Below, piece after piece: positions 8,331-15,672 of a stretch of DNA of 64,000 nt. Location: the NCBI RefSeq assembly GCF_020907985.1, contig NZ_JAJJPA010000020.1:62001-126000 (forward strand), read 5' to 3'. Each line of letters begins with the position of its first letter. Within the stretch, counting starts at the first letter, position 1. Source of the DNA: Kitasatospora humi (GTDB lineage: Bacteria; Actinomycetota; Actinomycetes; Streptomycetales; Streptomycetaceae). Below the pieces are notes generated by a model that did no database searches, had not been told where the DNA came from, and saw nothing but the letters and a program-made list of their open reading frames with translations. A program made the position numbers and the translations under genes.

Positions 8331-9614
8331 GTGCCGGCACTCGTGCTCGTTGGTGCCCAGTGGGGAGACGAGGGCAAGGGGAAGGCCACGGACCTCCTCG
8401 GCGGCTCCGTCGACTACGTCGTCCGCTACCAGGGCGGCAACAACGCCGGTCACACGGTGGTCATCGGCGACCAGAAGTACGCGCTGCACCTACTGCCTTC
8501 CGGCATCCTGAGCCCGAACGTCGTGCCGGTCATCGGCAACGGCGTGGTGATCGACCCGGCCGTACTGCTCTCCGAGCTGGAGGGCCTGAACGCCCGCGGC
8601 ATCGACACCTCCAAGCTGCTGATCTCGGGCAACGCCCACCTGATCACGCCGTACCACCGGACCCTGGACAAGGTGACCGAGCGGTTCCTCGGCAAGCGCA
8701 AGATCGGCACCACCGGCCGCGGCATCGGACCGGCCTACGCGGACAAGATCAACCGGATCGGCATCCGGGTGCAGGACCTCTTCGACGAGTCGATCCTGCG
8801 CCAGAAGGTCGAAGCCGCGCTGGACCACAAGAACCAGATCCTGGTCAAGCTGTACAACCGCCGCGCCATGCCGGCCGACCTGGTGGTCCAGGAGTACCTG
8901 GGCTACGCCGAGAAGATCCGTCCGTTCCTGGCCGACACCACCCTGGTGCTGGACGAGGCGCTGAAGGCGGACAAGGTGGTCCTGCTGGAGGGCGGCCAGG
9001 GCACGCTGCTGGACGTCGACCACGGGACCTACCCCTTCGTCACCTCCTCGAACCCGACCTCCGGCGGCGCCTGCACCGGCGCCGGCATCGGTCCCACCAA
9101 GATCGACCGGGTGATCGGCATCCTGAAGGCCTACACCACCCGGGTCGGCTCCGGACCGTTCCCGACCGAGCTGCTGGACGAGGACGGCGAGGCGCTGCGC
9201 CGGATCGGCGGCGAGCGCGGTGTCACCACCGGCCGCGACCGCCGCTGCGGCTGGTTCGACGCGGTGATCGCGCGCTACGCGACCCGGGTCAACGGCCTGA
9301 CCGACTTCTTCCTCACCAAGCTCGACGTGCTGACCGGCTGGGAGCAGATCCCGGTCTGCGTGGCCTACGAGATCGACGGCCGTCGGGTCGAGGAACTGCC
9401 GTACAGCCAGACCGACTTCCACCACGCCAAGCCGGTCTACGAGTACCTGCCCGGCTGGAGCGAGGACATCAGCGGGGCCCGCGCCTTCGGCGACCTGCCG
9501 AAGAACGCCCAGGCCTATGTGAAGGCGCTGGAGGAGATGTCGGGCGCGCCGATCTCCGCGATCGGCGTCGGCCCCGGCCGGACCGAGACGATCGAGATCA
9601 ACTCCTTCCTCTAG
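8331..9614 (+). CDS. purA: Adenylosuccinate synthetase
   Basis: GTP-dependent conversion of IMP and aspartate to adenylosuccinate, the first step toward AMP. 427 residues, the usual length. GDEGKGK (12-18) is the GTP-binding P-loop and His41 (GGNNAGHTV) the catalytic histidine; later blocks TTGRGIGP, EGGQGTLLD, SSNPTSGG and TTGRDRRCGWFD are complete. The GTG at 8331 follows a GGAAGGGG ribosome site. Confidence 0.98.
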   Translation: MPALVLVGAQWGDEGKGKATDLLGGSVDYVVRYQGGNNAGHTVVIGDQKYALHLLPSGILSPNVVPVIGNGVVIDPAVLLSELEGLNARGIDTSKLLISGNAHLITPYHRTLDKVTERFLGKRKIGTTGRGIGPAYADKINRIGIRVQDLFDESILRQKVEAALDHKNQILVKLYNRRAMPADLVVQEYLGYAEKIRPFLADTTLVLDEALKADKVVLLEGGQGTLLDVDHGTYPFVTSSNPTSGGACTGAGIGPTKIDRVIGILKAYTTRVGSGPFPTELLDEDGEALRRIGGERGVTTGRDRRCGWFDAVIARYATRVNGLTDFFLTKLDVLTGWEQIPVCVAYEIDGRRVEELPYSQTDFHHAKPVYEYLPGWSEDISGARAFGDLPKNAQAYVKALEEMSGAPISAIGVGPGRTETIEINSFL

Positions 9615-9677
9615 CCCCGGCTCGGGCCGGTAGCCCCGGCTCCGTACCGCAGTCCCTCCCCGTAGCCCCCAGTCGAT

Positions 9678-9708
9678 GCCCCTGGCAGAGCGACCGCTCG
9701 CCAGGGGC
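9678..9708. terminator. purA terminator
   Basis: GCCCCTGGC (9678-9686) pairs with GCCAGGGGC (9700-9708); an inner GAGC/GCTC stem with a one-base bulge completes it, and TTTCGCTTGT follows. It is a strong intrinsic terminator 64 bases after purA. Confidence 0.85.
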
Positions 9709-9729
9709 TTTCGCTTGTCCATCCCGCAT

Positions 9730-9741
9730 TGCACTAGTGCA
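9730..9741. promoter_or_regulatory. Palindrome upstream of the acetyltransferase gene
   Basis: TGCACTAGTGCA is a perfect 12-bp palindrome 44 bases before the acetyltransferase start, followed by an AT-rich stretch with a partial second TGCAT. It is a candidate operator. Confidence 0.45.
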
Positions 9742-9785
9742 TATGGCTATTGCATCTAGTTCAACCGCCCAGTACCGTCTCGATC

Positions 9786-10382
9786 ATGACCGCGAAGACC
9801 CCCGCCCCCGTCACCCTCGCCGGCCGGCACATCCGGTTGGAGCCGCTGCGCCGCGACCACGCCGCCGCCCTCTTCGCCGCCGCCGGCAGTGACGAGGAGG
9901 TGTTCCGCTGGCTGTCCTGGCCCGCCCCGCAGACCGAGGCGGCCATGGACGAGGTCGTCGAGAGCTACCTGAAGAACCCCGGCTGCGAGCCCTTCGCCGT
10001 CATCGCCGCCGACACCGGCCGGGCGGTCGGCGTCAGCAGCTACTACGACGCCAACCCGGTGGACGAGTGGGTGGAGATCGGCGGCACCTGGTACGCCCGC
10101 GCGGTCTGGCGCACGGCCGTCAACACCGAGGCCAAGCTGCTGCTCCTCACCCACGCCTTCGAGGACCTCGGCATGGGCCGGGTGATGTGGAAGACCGACC
10201 ACCTCAACGAGCGCTCCCAGAACGCCATCCGCCGCCTCGGCGCCCAGTACGAGGGCACCTTCCGCCGCGCCCGCCGCCGCCCGGACGGCAGCTGGCGGGA
10301 CAGCGTCTACTTCTCGATGCTCGCCGACGAATGGCCCGCCGCGAAGCAGCGGCTGACCGAGGCGCTGCTCGGCCGCGTGTGA
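9786..10382 (+). CDS. GNAT family acetyltransferase (RimJ/RimL type)
   Basis: A 198-residue cytoplasmic acyltransferase of the RimL-like GNAT group, which transfers an acetyl group from acetyl-CoA to an amine. Visible are the early LAGRHIRLEPLRRDHAAALF strand-helix, EWVEIGGTWYARAVWRTAVNTEAKLL (acetyl-CoA pocket region) and the C-terminal MGRVMWKTDHLNERSQNAI segment typical of the family. The ATG at 9786 matches the conserved start of the domain. The substrate is not predictable. It is convergent with the next gene across a strong terminator. Confidence 0.85.
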   Translation: MTAKTPAPVTLAGRHIRLEPLRRDHAAALFAAAGSDEEVFRWLSWPAPQTEAAMDEVVESYLKNPGCEPFAVIAADTGRAVGVSSYYDANPVDEWVEIGGTWYARAVWRTAVNTEAKLLLLTHAFEDLGMGRVMWKTDHLNERSQNAIRRLGAQYEGTFRRARRRPDGSWRDSVYFSMLADEWPAAKQRLTEALLGRV

Positions 10383-10403
10383 TCAATGTGCGCCGCTGGT
10401 GCG

Positions 10404-10436
10404 CGCGGGGGTGCCGACCGGGTCGGCACCCCCGCG
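10404..10436. terminator. Bidirectional terminator
   Basis: A perfect 16-bp inverted repeat (10404-10419 with 10421-10436) lies between two convergent genes. Confidence 0.85.
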
Positions 10437-10455
10437 TCGCCGAGCCGAGCCGGCG

Positions 10456-10941
10456 TCAAGCGTCCTCCGCCACCAGGTGGTCGACGCACACCGCGATCGC
10501 CAGCAGCAGGCCGGCGTCCGCGCCGTCGGCGATCCAGACGCCGTAACTCTCGTGCAGCCGGAACCACTTGCGGGAGACCTCGGCGATCCGGTCGCCGTGC
10601 GACTCGATCCGGTAGTCCTTGTCGATCAGGTTGCCGTGGATCTCCAACTCGCCGCCGTCGCGCAGCTCCACGTGGAACTTGTCGCGGAACGGGGTGAAGA
10701 GCTTCCTGCGCACCGTGGCGATCACCTCGCCGCGGTGGTCCTCGATCTTCATGGCCTCCCGGATCGACACCGCCTTGTGCTTGATCACCGCGACCACCCG
10801 GCCACCGGCGTCCTTCAGCTCGAAGGTCTCCCGCACCCGCAGCACCTTGCCGTCCACCAGGAACGCCTTGGTGCCGTGCTCGTCCTCGATCCAGAAGTCC
10901 TCCCCGATCGAGAAGAGCCGCTCCCTGACCCGGTACTTCAT
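10456..10941 (-). CDS. LURP-one-related (Tubby-like fold) protein
   Basis: A 161-residue protein that I recognise as the bacterial LOR/YxjI family, a 12-stranded barrel with a central helix related to Tubby C-terminal domains. The repeated strand pattern (YRVRERLFSIGEDFWIEDEHG, FLVDGKVLRVRETFELKD, KIEDHRGEVIATVRRK) and the last hydrophobic helix (DAGLLLAIAVCVDHLVAED) are complete. The role in bacteria is unclear; related proteins are thought to bind lipids or membranes. No operon partner. Confidence 0.85.
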   Translation of the reverse strand: MKYRVRERLFSIGEDFWIEDEHGTKAFLVDGKVLRVRETFELKDAGGRVVAVIKHKAVSIREAMKIEDHRGEVIATVRRKLFTPFRDKFHVELRDGGELEIHGNLIDKDYRIESHGDRIAEVSRKWFRLHESYGVWIADGADAGLLLAIAVCVDHLVAEDA

Positions 10942-11020
10942 CCCGTGCCTCCGCTGCCGTGGGTACCTGTCCCCTCCCGGACTACCATCACCGCGGGCCG
11001 GCGCCGGACTGCGACACGGA

Positions 11021-11809
11021 CTACGAGAGTTCCCAGAGCAGCCGGTAGTAGCGGATCCGCTCCTCGTCCGGCTCGACTCCGTACCCCTCCAGCAGCGGTT
11101 CCTCCCAACCCGGACCGTAGTTCCAGGTGGTGCTCCAGGTGGCGACGGCGAGGTCGGCCCAGCCGTCGGCCACGCCCAGCGCGCCGAAGTCCACGTGGCC
11201 GGTGCAGTGGCCGTCGTCGCCGATCAGGGTGTTGGGGGCGCAGGCGTCACCGTGGCAGACCACCAGCCGGTCGATCGGCGGCCGTTCGCCCAGTGCTGCC
11301 AACGCGTCCCCGACCGTGCCGAACGGCCGGTGGTCCGGATGGAACTCCGCCGGATCCAGTCGGCCCGCCGCCGCGTTGGCCCGCGCCCGCGCCACCCGCC
11401 CCTCGGCGGACCACTCGAACGGACAGTCCGCCACCGGCAGTTCCTCATGCAGTCGGCGCAACCCCGCCCCGATCGCGCGCACCGCCGTGGCGGGATCCTG
11501 CTTCCAGCGGTCTGCCACCGCCATCGTGCCGGGCAGCCCGGCGGTGACCAGCCACGACCCGCTCCCGTCCGCCCCCTGGTCCAGCACCCGCGGCACCACG
11601 GCGAACCGCGCCGCCCACCGCAACCGCACCGCCTCCGCCCCCAGGTCCAGCCCGCTCCCCGCCGGCGCCCACTTCACGAACCGCGGCCCAGCCCGGAACG
11701 TCAACCCCCCGAGCCCGTTGCGCCACACCGCCCGCACCGGCTGCCCACCCGCCAACTCGACGACGATCGGCGGCACTTCAACCCGCCCCTGTGGCACTTC
11801 GGCAATCAT
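11021..11809 (-). CDS. APH(3')-like aminoglycoside phosphotransferase
   Basis: A 262-residue kinase-like protein in the APH family, whose members phosphorylate aminoglycoside hydroxyls. Lys46 (FVKWAP) fits the ATP-binding lysine. The catalytic loop is HGDACAPN (186-193, Asp188 as base) and the metal-binding segment is VDFGALGVADGWADLA (Asp207), very close to the APH(3') pattern HGDACLPN / D-GRLGVADRYQDIA. The length is typical. Its start overlaps the end of the upstream gene by 32 bases, so translation may be coupled. Whether it confers resistance or acts on another small molecule cannot be told from sequence. Confidence 0.85.
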   Translation of the reverse strand: MIAEVPQGRVEVPPIVVELAGGQPVRAVWRNGLGGLTFRAGPRFVKWAPAGSGLDLGAEAVRLRWAARFAVVPRVLDQGADGSGSWLVTAGLPGTMAVADRWKQDPATAVRAIGAGLRRLHEELPVADCPFEWSAEGRVARARANAAAGRLDPAEFHPDHRPFGTVGDALAALGERPPIDRLVVCHGDACAPNTLIGDDGHCTGHVDFGALGVADGWADLAVATWSTTWNYGPGWEEPLLEGYGVEPDEERIRYYRLLWELS

Positions 11810-12575
11810 CCCGGCATTCTCGCGCCCCCGCCCGAGCCCGGGTCAACGGCATTTCGGGGGCCGGAGGCCGCGGCCGGAGGCCTGTGCGCGAGTCACGGAC
11901 CGGCGATGGGGGCGCCACCCGGTGGCGGATGTAGTCGTGCGGATGCGACCGGGCCATCGCCAGCGCAGTATCCACCAAGTCATGCAGCTCAGGCGGGTAG
12001 TAAGACTTCTGGAGCGGCAGCCCGGGGATGATGCTCGTCTGAACGCTGACGTGTTGGCTGCTCACGAACTCGCGGAGCGCAGCCTCGTACCACTCACTCG
12101 TCAGGACCGACCTGTCGTCCTCCTCCTTCTGGCATCCGACTCCTTCTTCCGCCGCCCTGACCTCGGGGAGCCGAAGCGGCAGGGCCGACCAGTACCAGGC
12201 CCGCGCCGCCCCGGCCCGCTCCAGATCGGTACCCGTCCGCAAGTAGTCGAGCAGGGTGCTCCGGACACGCCTGCGGCCGAACGCGTTCAGGGTGGGTTCC
12301 ATGAACCACCGGTTGAAGCTCGGGTCCGGCTCATGGACAGCCGTCTTCATGAGCACGTCGAAGGACGCCCCGGGCAGCAGCAACCCACCCTTCCTGGACG
12401 CCGTCCGCAGCGCCGCCCCCACCCGGCGTCCCCACCGCCACTCCTCACCCGGCTCGGCCGGAGCAACGTCCAGTCCGACGATCTCGACCAGCGCCGCCAG
12501 ACACCGCAGCAGCACCTGCTGCCCGTCCTCCGTGCGCCCGGACCCCGCAGCGGTCTCATCCCCACCAACGGCCAC
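11778..12575 (-). CDS. Conserved hypothetical protein
   Basis: 265 residues from a GTG at 12575, chosen because GGAGGAA lies 4 bases upstream. The central part is rich in Trp, Arg and Leu, with no signal peptide, membrane helix or catalytic motif that I recognise. The last 40 residues are Arg/Pro-rich and overlap the phosphotransferase start, so the C-terminus may be extended by a lost stop. Function unknown. It is divergent from the next gene with a 135-base shared promoter region. Confidence 0.6.
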   Translation of the reverse strand: MAVGGDETAAGSGRTEDGQQVLLRCLAALVEIVGLDVAPAEPGEEWRWGRRVGAALRTASRKGGLLLPGASFDVLMKTAVHEPDPSFNRWFMEPTLNAFGRRRVRSTLLDYLRTGTDLERAGAARAWYWSALPLRLPEVRAAEEGVGCQKEEDDRSVLTSEWYEAALREFVSSQHVSVQTSIIPGLPLQKSYYPPELHDLVDTALAMARSHPHDYIRHRVAPPSPVRDSRTGLRPRPPAPEMPLTRARAGARECRDDCRSATGAG

Positions 12576-12710
12576 TGTCTTCCTCCCATGCCGTGAACCC
12601 GCGCGGCATGCTTCCACAGCCGGGCTCTGTGCCGGGGTGTCACCACCCTGACCTGCGCTCCGGGTGCCGTGAGATCGTCTCCGCAGCAGAGCACGAGAGC
12701 GGAGCACCGG

Positions 12711-13181
12711 GTGGACACAGCAAGCACTGCAAACGACGAGTGGGCCGCGACCATGACTCGCGAGGCGCGGGAGCTGATGGAGATGTGGCACGGCGATCCG
12801 GACCTCCTCGACACGGATCCGGCACAGGCGCTGGTCTGGCTTGACGACCAACTCAGTGAGATCGACACCCGTGACTTCACTGAGGACGAGATCCGTCCCG
12901 CCATGGCTGGGGTGATGTCCCTGCTGGCCGAAACCATCATCAAGCTGCACGGCGCACGGTGGGAAACCCAGCCGGAGGCCCCGGCAGCGGACCGTCATGT
13001 CCTGGTCGGCGGCCGGTTGAAGGGGCCGGTCCGACTAGGACCGCTGGTTATGCGCGCCTTCCAGAAGCCCCACGTCAGTGCTGTCGAGATGCTCAACGAA
13101 GCTGAATTGGAGGGCCGGATTCGGATGGTCTGCCTGGAAGCGCCGAGCACCCCGGCACCGGTTGATGCGGGGCTCTCGTGA
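12711..13181 (+). CDS. Hypothetical protein
   Basis: 156 residues from GTG 12711 with a GGAGC ribosome site. The first 90 residues are predicted mainly helical and acidic (WAATMTREARELMEMWHGDP, VWLDDQLSEIDTRDFTEDEI), while the second part is mixed. No known domain. It stands alone and is convergent with the broken phosphotransferase gene. The lower GC and less biased codons compared with flanking housekeeping genes suggest accessory DNA. Confidence 0.5.
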   Translation: MDTASTANDEWAATMTREARELMEMWHGDPDLLDTDPAQALVWLDDQLSEIDTRDFTEDEIRPAMAGVMSLLAETIIKLHGARWETQPEAPAADRHVLVGGRLKGPVRLGPLVMRAFQKPHVSAVEMLNEAELEGRIRMVCLEAPSTPAPVDAGLS

Positions 13182-13203
13182 CGTAAGGCCAGGTCTCATC
13201 TTG

Positions 13204-13827
13204 TCAGGCAGGGATCTCCGAGCTGACCGGGATGGGGGGTTGGACTCCGGTGAGTTCAGCAGCTCGCGCAACCAGCATGTGTGCCAGTTCGGGGTAGTAG
13301 CCGCGCGCGACGGCTTGCAGCATTTCCGCGAGGGCGGCAAGCTCGCCGATCCGTCCTGCGGGGGTGTCGAGGACATCGGCGAACTCGGTACGGATGCGGG
13401 CGGCCACCTCGGGGACGAGGAGGCTGTTCACATACAGGATGCCGGGGTCGTAACCGACGGGGACCAAGCCCCAGCGCTCCCAGTCCAGGATCACCAGCGG
13501 CGCGGTCAGGTTCCCCCAGTGCAGATCGCCGTGGCCGGTAACGCGCTCGATCTCCTCAGGCGCCGGGATGCCGAGGAACTGCGGGAACGCCTTCTCGAAC
13601 CAGCCGTCCCGCACCGTGATCCGCACGCCCTGCGCCTGCCCGAGGCGGGCGAGTGCGCGGCGCAGGGTGCTCCACCACTCGCCGGGGAGCCCAGGGTCGT
13701 GGTCCAGGTCAGGGCGATGGGGCGAGATCACCGGGTGGGTCACGAAGTCGAGAAGGTCGACCCCGTAGCCGAACCCGTCCGTGACCCAGTCCAGTACTTC
13801 GACCGGACGAAGCTCACCGTCGATACG
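13204..13827 (-). pseudogene. 5'-truncated aminoglycoside-phosphotransferase-family gene
   Basis: The frame ends at 13204 and shows the APH-type catalytic loop TGHGDLHWGNL followed by VILDWERWGLVPVGYD, as in streptomycete phosphotransferase-family proteins. The N-terminal lobe (ATP-binding part) is missing: a GTG at 13743 gives only 179 residues, and the same frame stays open with similar-looking sequence (LRPVEVLDWVTDGFGYG) to about 13827 but has no proper start before a stop at 13888. The upstream DNA is already the remnant of a different, plus-strand gene. I read this as a gene that lost its 5' end in a rearrangement. Confidence 0.7.
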
Positions 13828-14139
13828 GGCAACGCACTGGGCCAGCTCGGCGACGCCGCAGCCGCCGAACCACTCATCGAGGAGGCCCTACGGGCCGAAG
13901 CGAGCGCGAACCAGCGAGGACGGGCGTTCCACTCATACTGGCTGGCCCGCACCCAGCTCCAACGCGGTGAAGTCGAGTTGGCGTGCAGCACGGCTGGCGA
14001 CGCCCTCGGCTTGGCAATCGAAGTGGGCTCCCCGCGCGTGGTCGCGCACCTTCGGGAATTCCGCCATCTACTGAAGCCGTACCGCAGCACCCAGTCGGCT
14101 GCCGAACTGTCGGCTCGCATCCAGGAGCTGCGCACCTGA
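13783..14139 (+). pseudogene. C-terminal remnant of a TPR-type transcriptional regulator
   Basis: About 115 residues ending at 14139 show helical repeat sequence (YFDRTKLTVDTGNALGQLG, EPLIEEALRAEASANQRG, GEVELACSTAGDALGLAIE) and a C-terminus (LKPYRSTQSAAELSARI) like the TPR half of streptomycete XRE-type regulators. The DNA-binding N-terminal half is absent; the frame runs back into the antisense of the phosphotransferase remnant. A GTG at 13735 could start a 134-residue product but has no good ribosome site. Confidence 0.65.
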
Positions 14140-14140
14140 C

Positions 14141-14674
14141 CTACAAGCCGGCCTCATCGAGCAGCAGGTACAGCACGCCGACCAGTGAGCCGCTGCTGAC
14201 GATCTCCCGGCGGTCGATCATGCCGCGCAGCTCGGAGAGCGGGATCCACTCGATCCGGTCCGACTCATTGCGCTCAGTCGGCGGCCCTGCGTACTCCACG
14301 GCGTCGGCCCGAAAGACGAAATGCTCCGAGTCGGTGATCCCGTTCGCCGGCTGGGCGTAGATCAGCGGCTTGACCTCCCCGACCCGCCAGCCGGTCTCCT
14401 CCAGCACCTCACGAGCAGCGGCCTCGGCCGGCGACTCGTCCGCCTCGATCAGACCCATGGGCAACTCCCACGCCCACGAGTCGGTGATGAACCGGTGCCG
14501 CCACATCATCAGCACCTGCTTCTGGTCGTTCACCACCGCCGAAACCGCCAGGTGCCGCAGCTTGAGCACGTGGTGCTCCCAGCGATGCCCGTCCGGCTGC
14601 TCGACATCAACCAACCACACGTTCACCCAGGGGTTCTCGTAGATCGGTCGTTCCCCGTGGATCTTCCACTGCAT
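14141..14674 (-). CDS. NUDIX hydrolase (ADP-ribose pyrophosphatase-like)
   Basis: 177 residues with a complete Nudix box: G74-x5-E80-x7-R88-E89-x2-E92-E93-x-G95, which binds Mg2+ and cleaves nucleoside diphosphate derivatives. The N-terminal YENPWVNVWLVDVEQPDG strand is typical of the ADP-sugar/ADP-ribose group; the exact substrate is unknown. Its stop lies 1 base from the end of the convergent TPR remnant, which supports a rearrangement having brought them together. Confidence 0.88.
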   Translation of the reverse strand: MQWKIHGERPIYENPWVNVWLVDVEQPDGHRWEHHVLKLRHLAVSAVVNDQKQVLMMWRHRFITDSWAWELPMGLIEADESPAEAAAREVLEETGWRVGEVKPLIYAQPANGITDSEHFVFRADAVEYAGPPTERNESDRIEWIPLSELRGMIDRREIVSSGSLVGVLYLLLDEAGL

Positions 14675-14836
14675 CGCTGCGGCCCCTCTCGACGGACCTT
14701 CAGCATGTCAGACCCGAGCAGCCAGCGGACCGGTTCCAGCGAATTTGCGTCAAGGTGACGAATACTCCGGCGATCAATGACCCTCTGGTCAGAGCAGCCA
14801 GATGCAAGTCTGCGCAGGGCACCACGTACCGCCGAC

Positions 14837-15499
14837 TCACGTTGTGGGTGGCTTTGGCTCGATCTCGGGCGTCTTGATGCCATGAGCCGGGAGCACTCGG
14901 TTCGCCGCGTCCTCCGGTGTCGGGGCCAGCCCGAGGGCCCGCATAGCCGTAATGGATCTGAGCCGGTCCCTCAAGACCGGATCTTCGATCCGATCAATCA
15001 GGGTGAGCGCCTGATCAAGGGTGTGATCCGAGCGCAGTTCCTCACTGACACGATCCGCTTGCTCGGTCAGATGTTTGCGAGCCCGGTTGGCGTGCAGAGC
15101 GAAGGCGCCACCGCACGTGCTGATCAGCACACCGCTCAGGCCCGTCATCAGCCCTGCTGTGCTACCGGCCGCTGAGCCGTGGCGAAGCAGGACCAGAGCT
15201 GCGCCGCAAAGCAAGATGACCGACCCCGCCGACACGAAGAACATGCTCAGGCGGAAGGTGTTCCCAGCCTGAGTGAGTGCCTGCTGTCTGAAGGCCGCGA
15301 GAAAGCCTTCCCGGGGATCCTCAGCCTCCGGCGGCACGGCCTCCGCTGCAGGGGCGTCGAGGTAAAAGTTCTGGACTCCGCCTGATTGCACGACGGTCCC
15401 ACTCGTACCGTTGACGCGAATGTCTCCACCGCTGTTGAAGATCACTGAGAGGTCGGTGACGCGCGCCTCGTCCCCAGTGCCGTCCTCGTCATCTGACAC
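14837..15499 (-). CDS. Two-helix membrane protein resembling TRADD-N-associated membrane domain
   Basis: 220 residues. The N-terminal part is a short strand-rich segment with Gly/Asn (SVIFNSGGDIRVNGTSG, residues 18-34), followed by a linker, an amphipathic helix and two membrane helices (about 84-105 and 114-137) with a short turn, then a basic/acidic helical tail. The helix pair plus the following RARKHLTEQADRV segment looks to me like the TRADD-N-associated two-TM domain found beside predicted immune (conflict) proteins in cyanobacteria and actinobacteria. This is a family-level resemblance recalled from memory, not a computed match. No effector gene is adjacent. Confidence 0.5.
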   Translation of the reverse strand: MSDDEDGTGDEARVTDLSVIFNSGGDIRVNGTSGTVVQSGGVQNFYLDAPAAEAVPPEAEDPREGFLAAFRQQALTQAGNTFRLSMFFVSAGSVILLCGAALVLLRHGSAAGSTAGLMTGLSGVLISTCGGAFALHANRARKHLTEQADRVSEELRSDHTLDQALTLIDRIEDPVLRDRLRSITAMRALGLAPTPEDAANRVLPAHGIKTPEIEPKPPTT

Positions 15500-15672
15500 G
15501 TTGGCCCCCTCGAATAACCGAGCGTTCCCATCGCTTACCCGATCAGCAACACCCTAGCCACCGATCCGGTCGCAGCACGGCGGCTTCGAAGGGTCGCCAC
15601 CACAGCTGGGTGGTTCTGCGACGAGCACGAGGGCCGGAATGCAGTCCCAAACCGATGGGGTTGAATGCGGAC

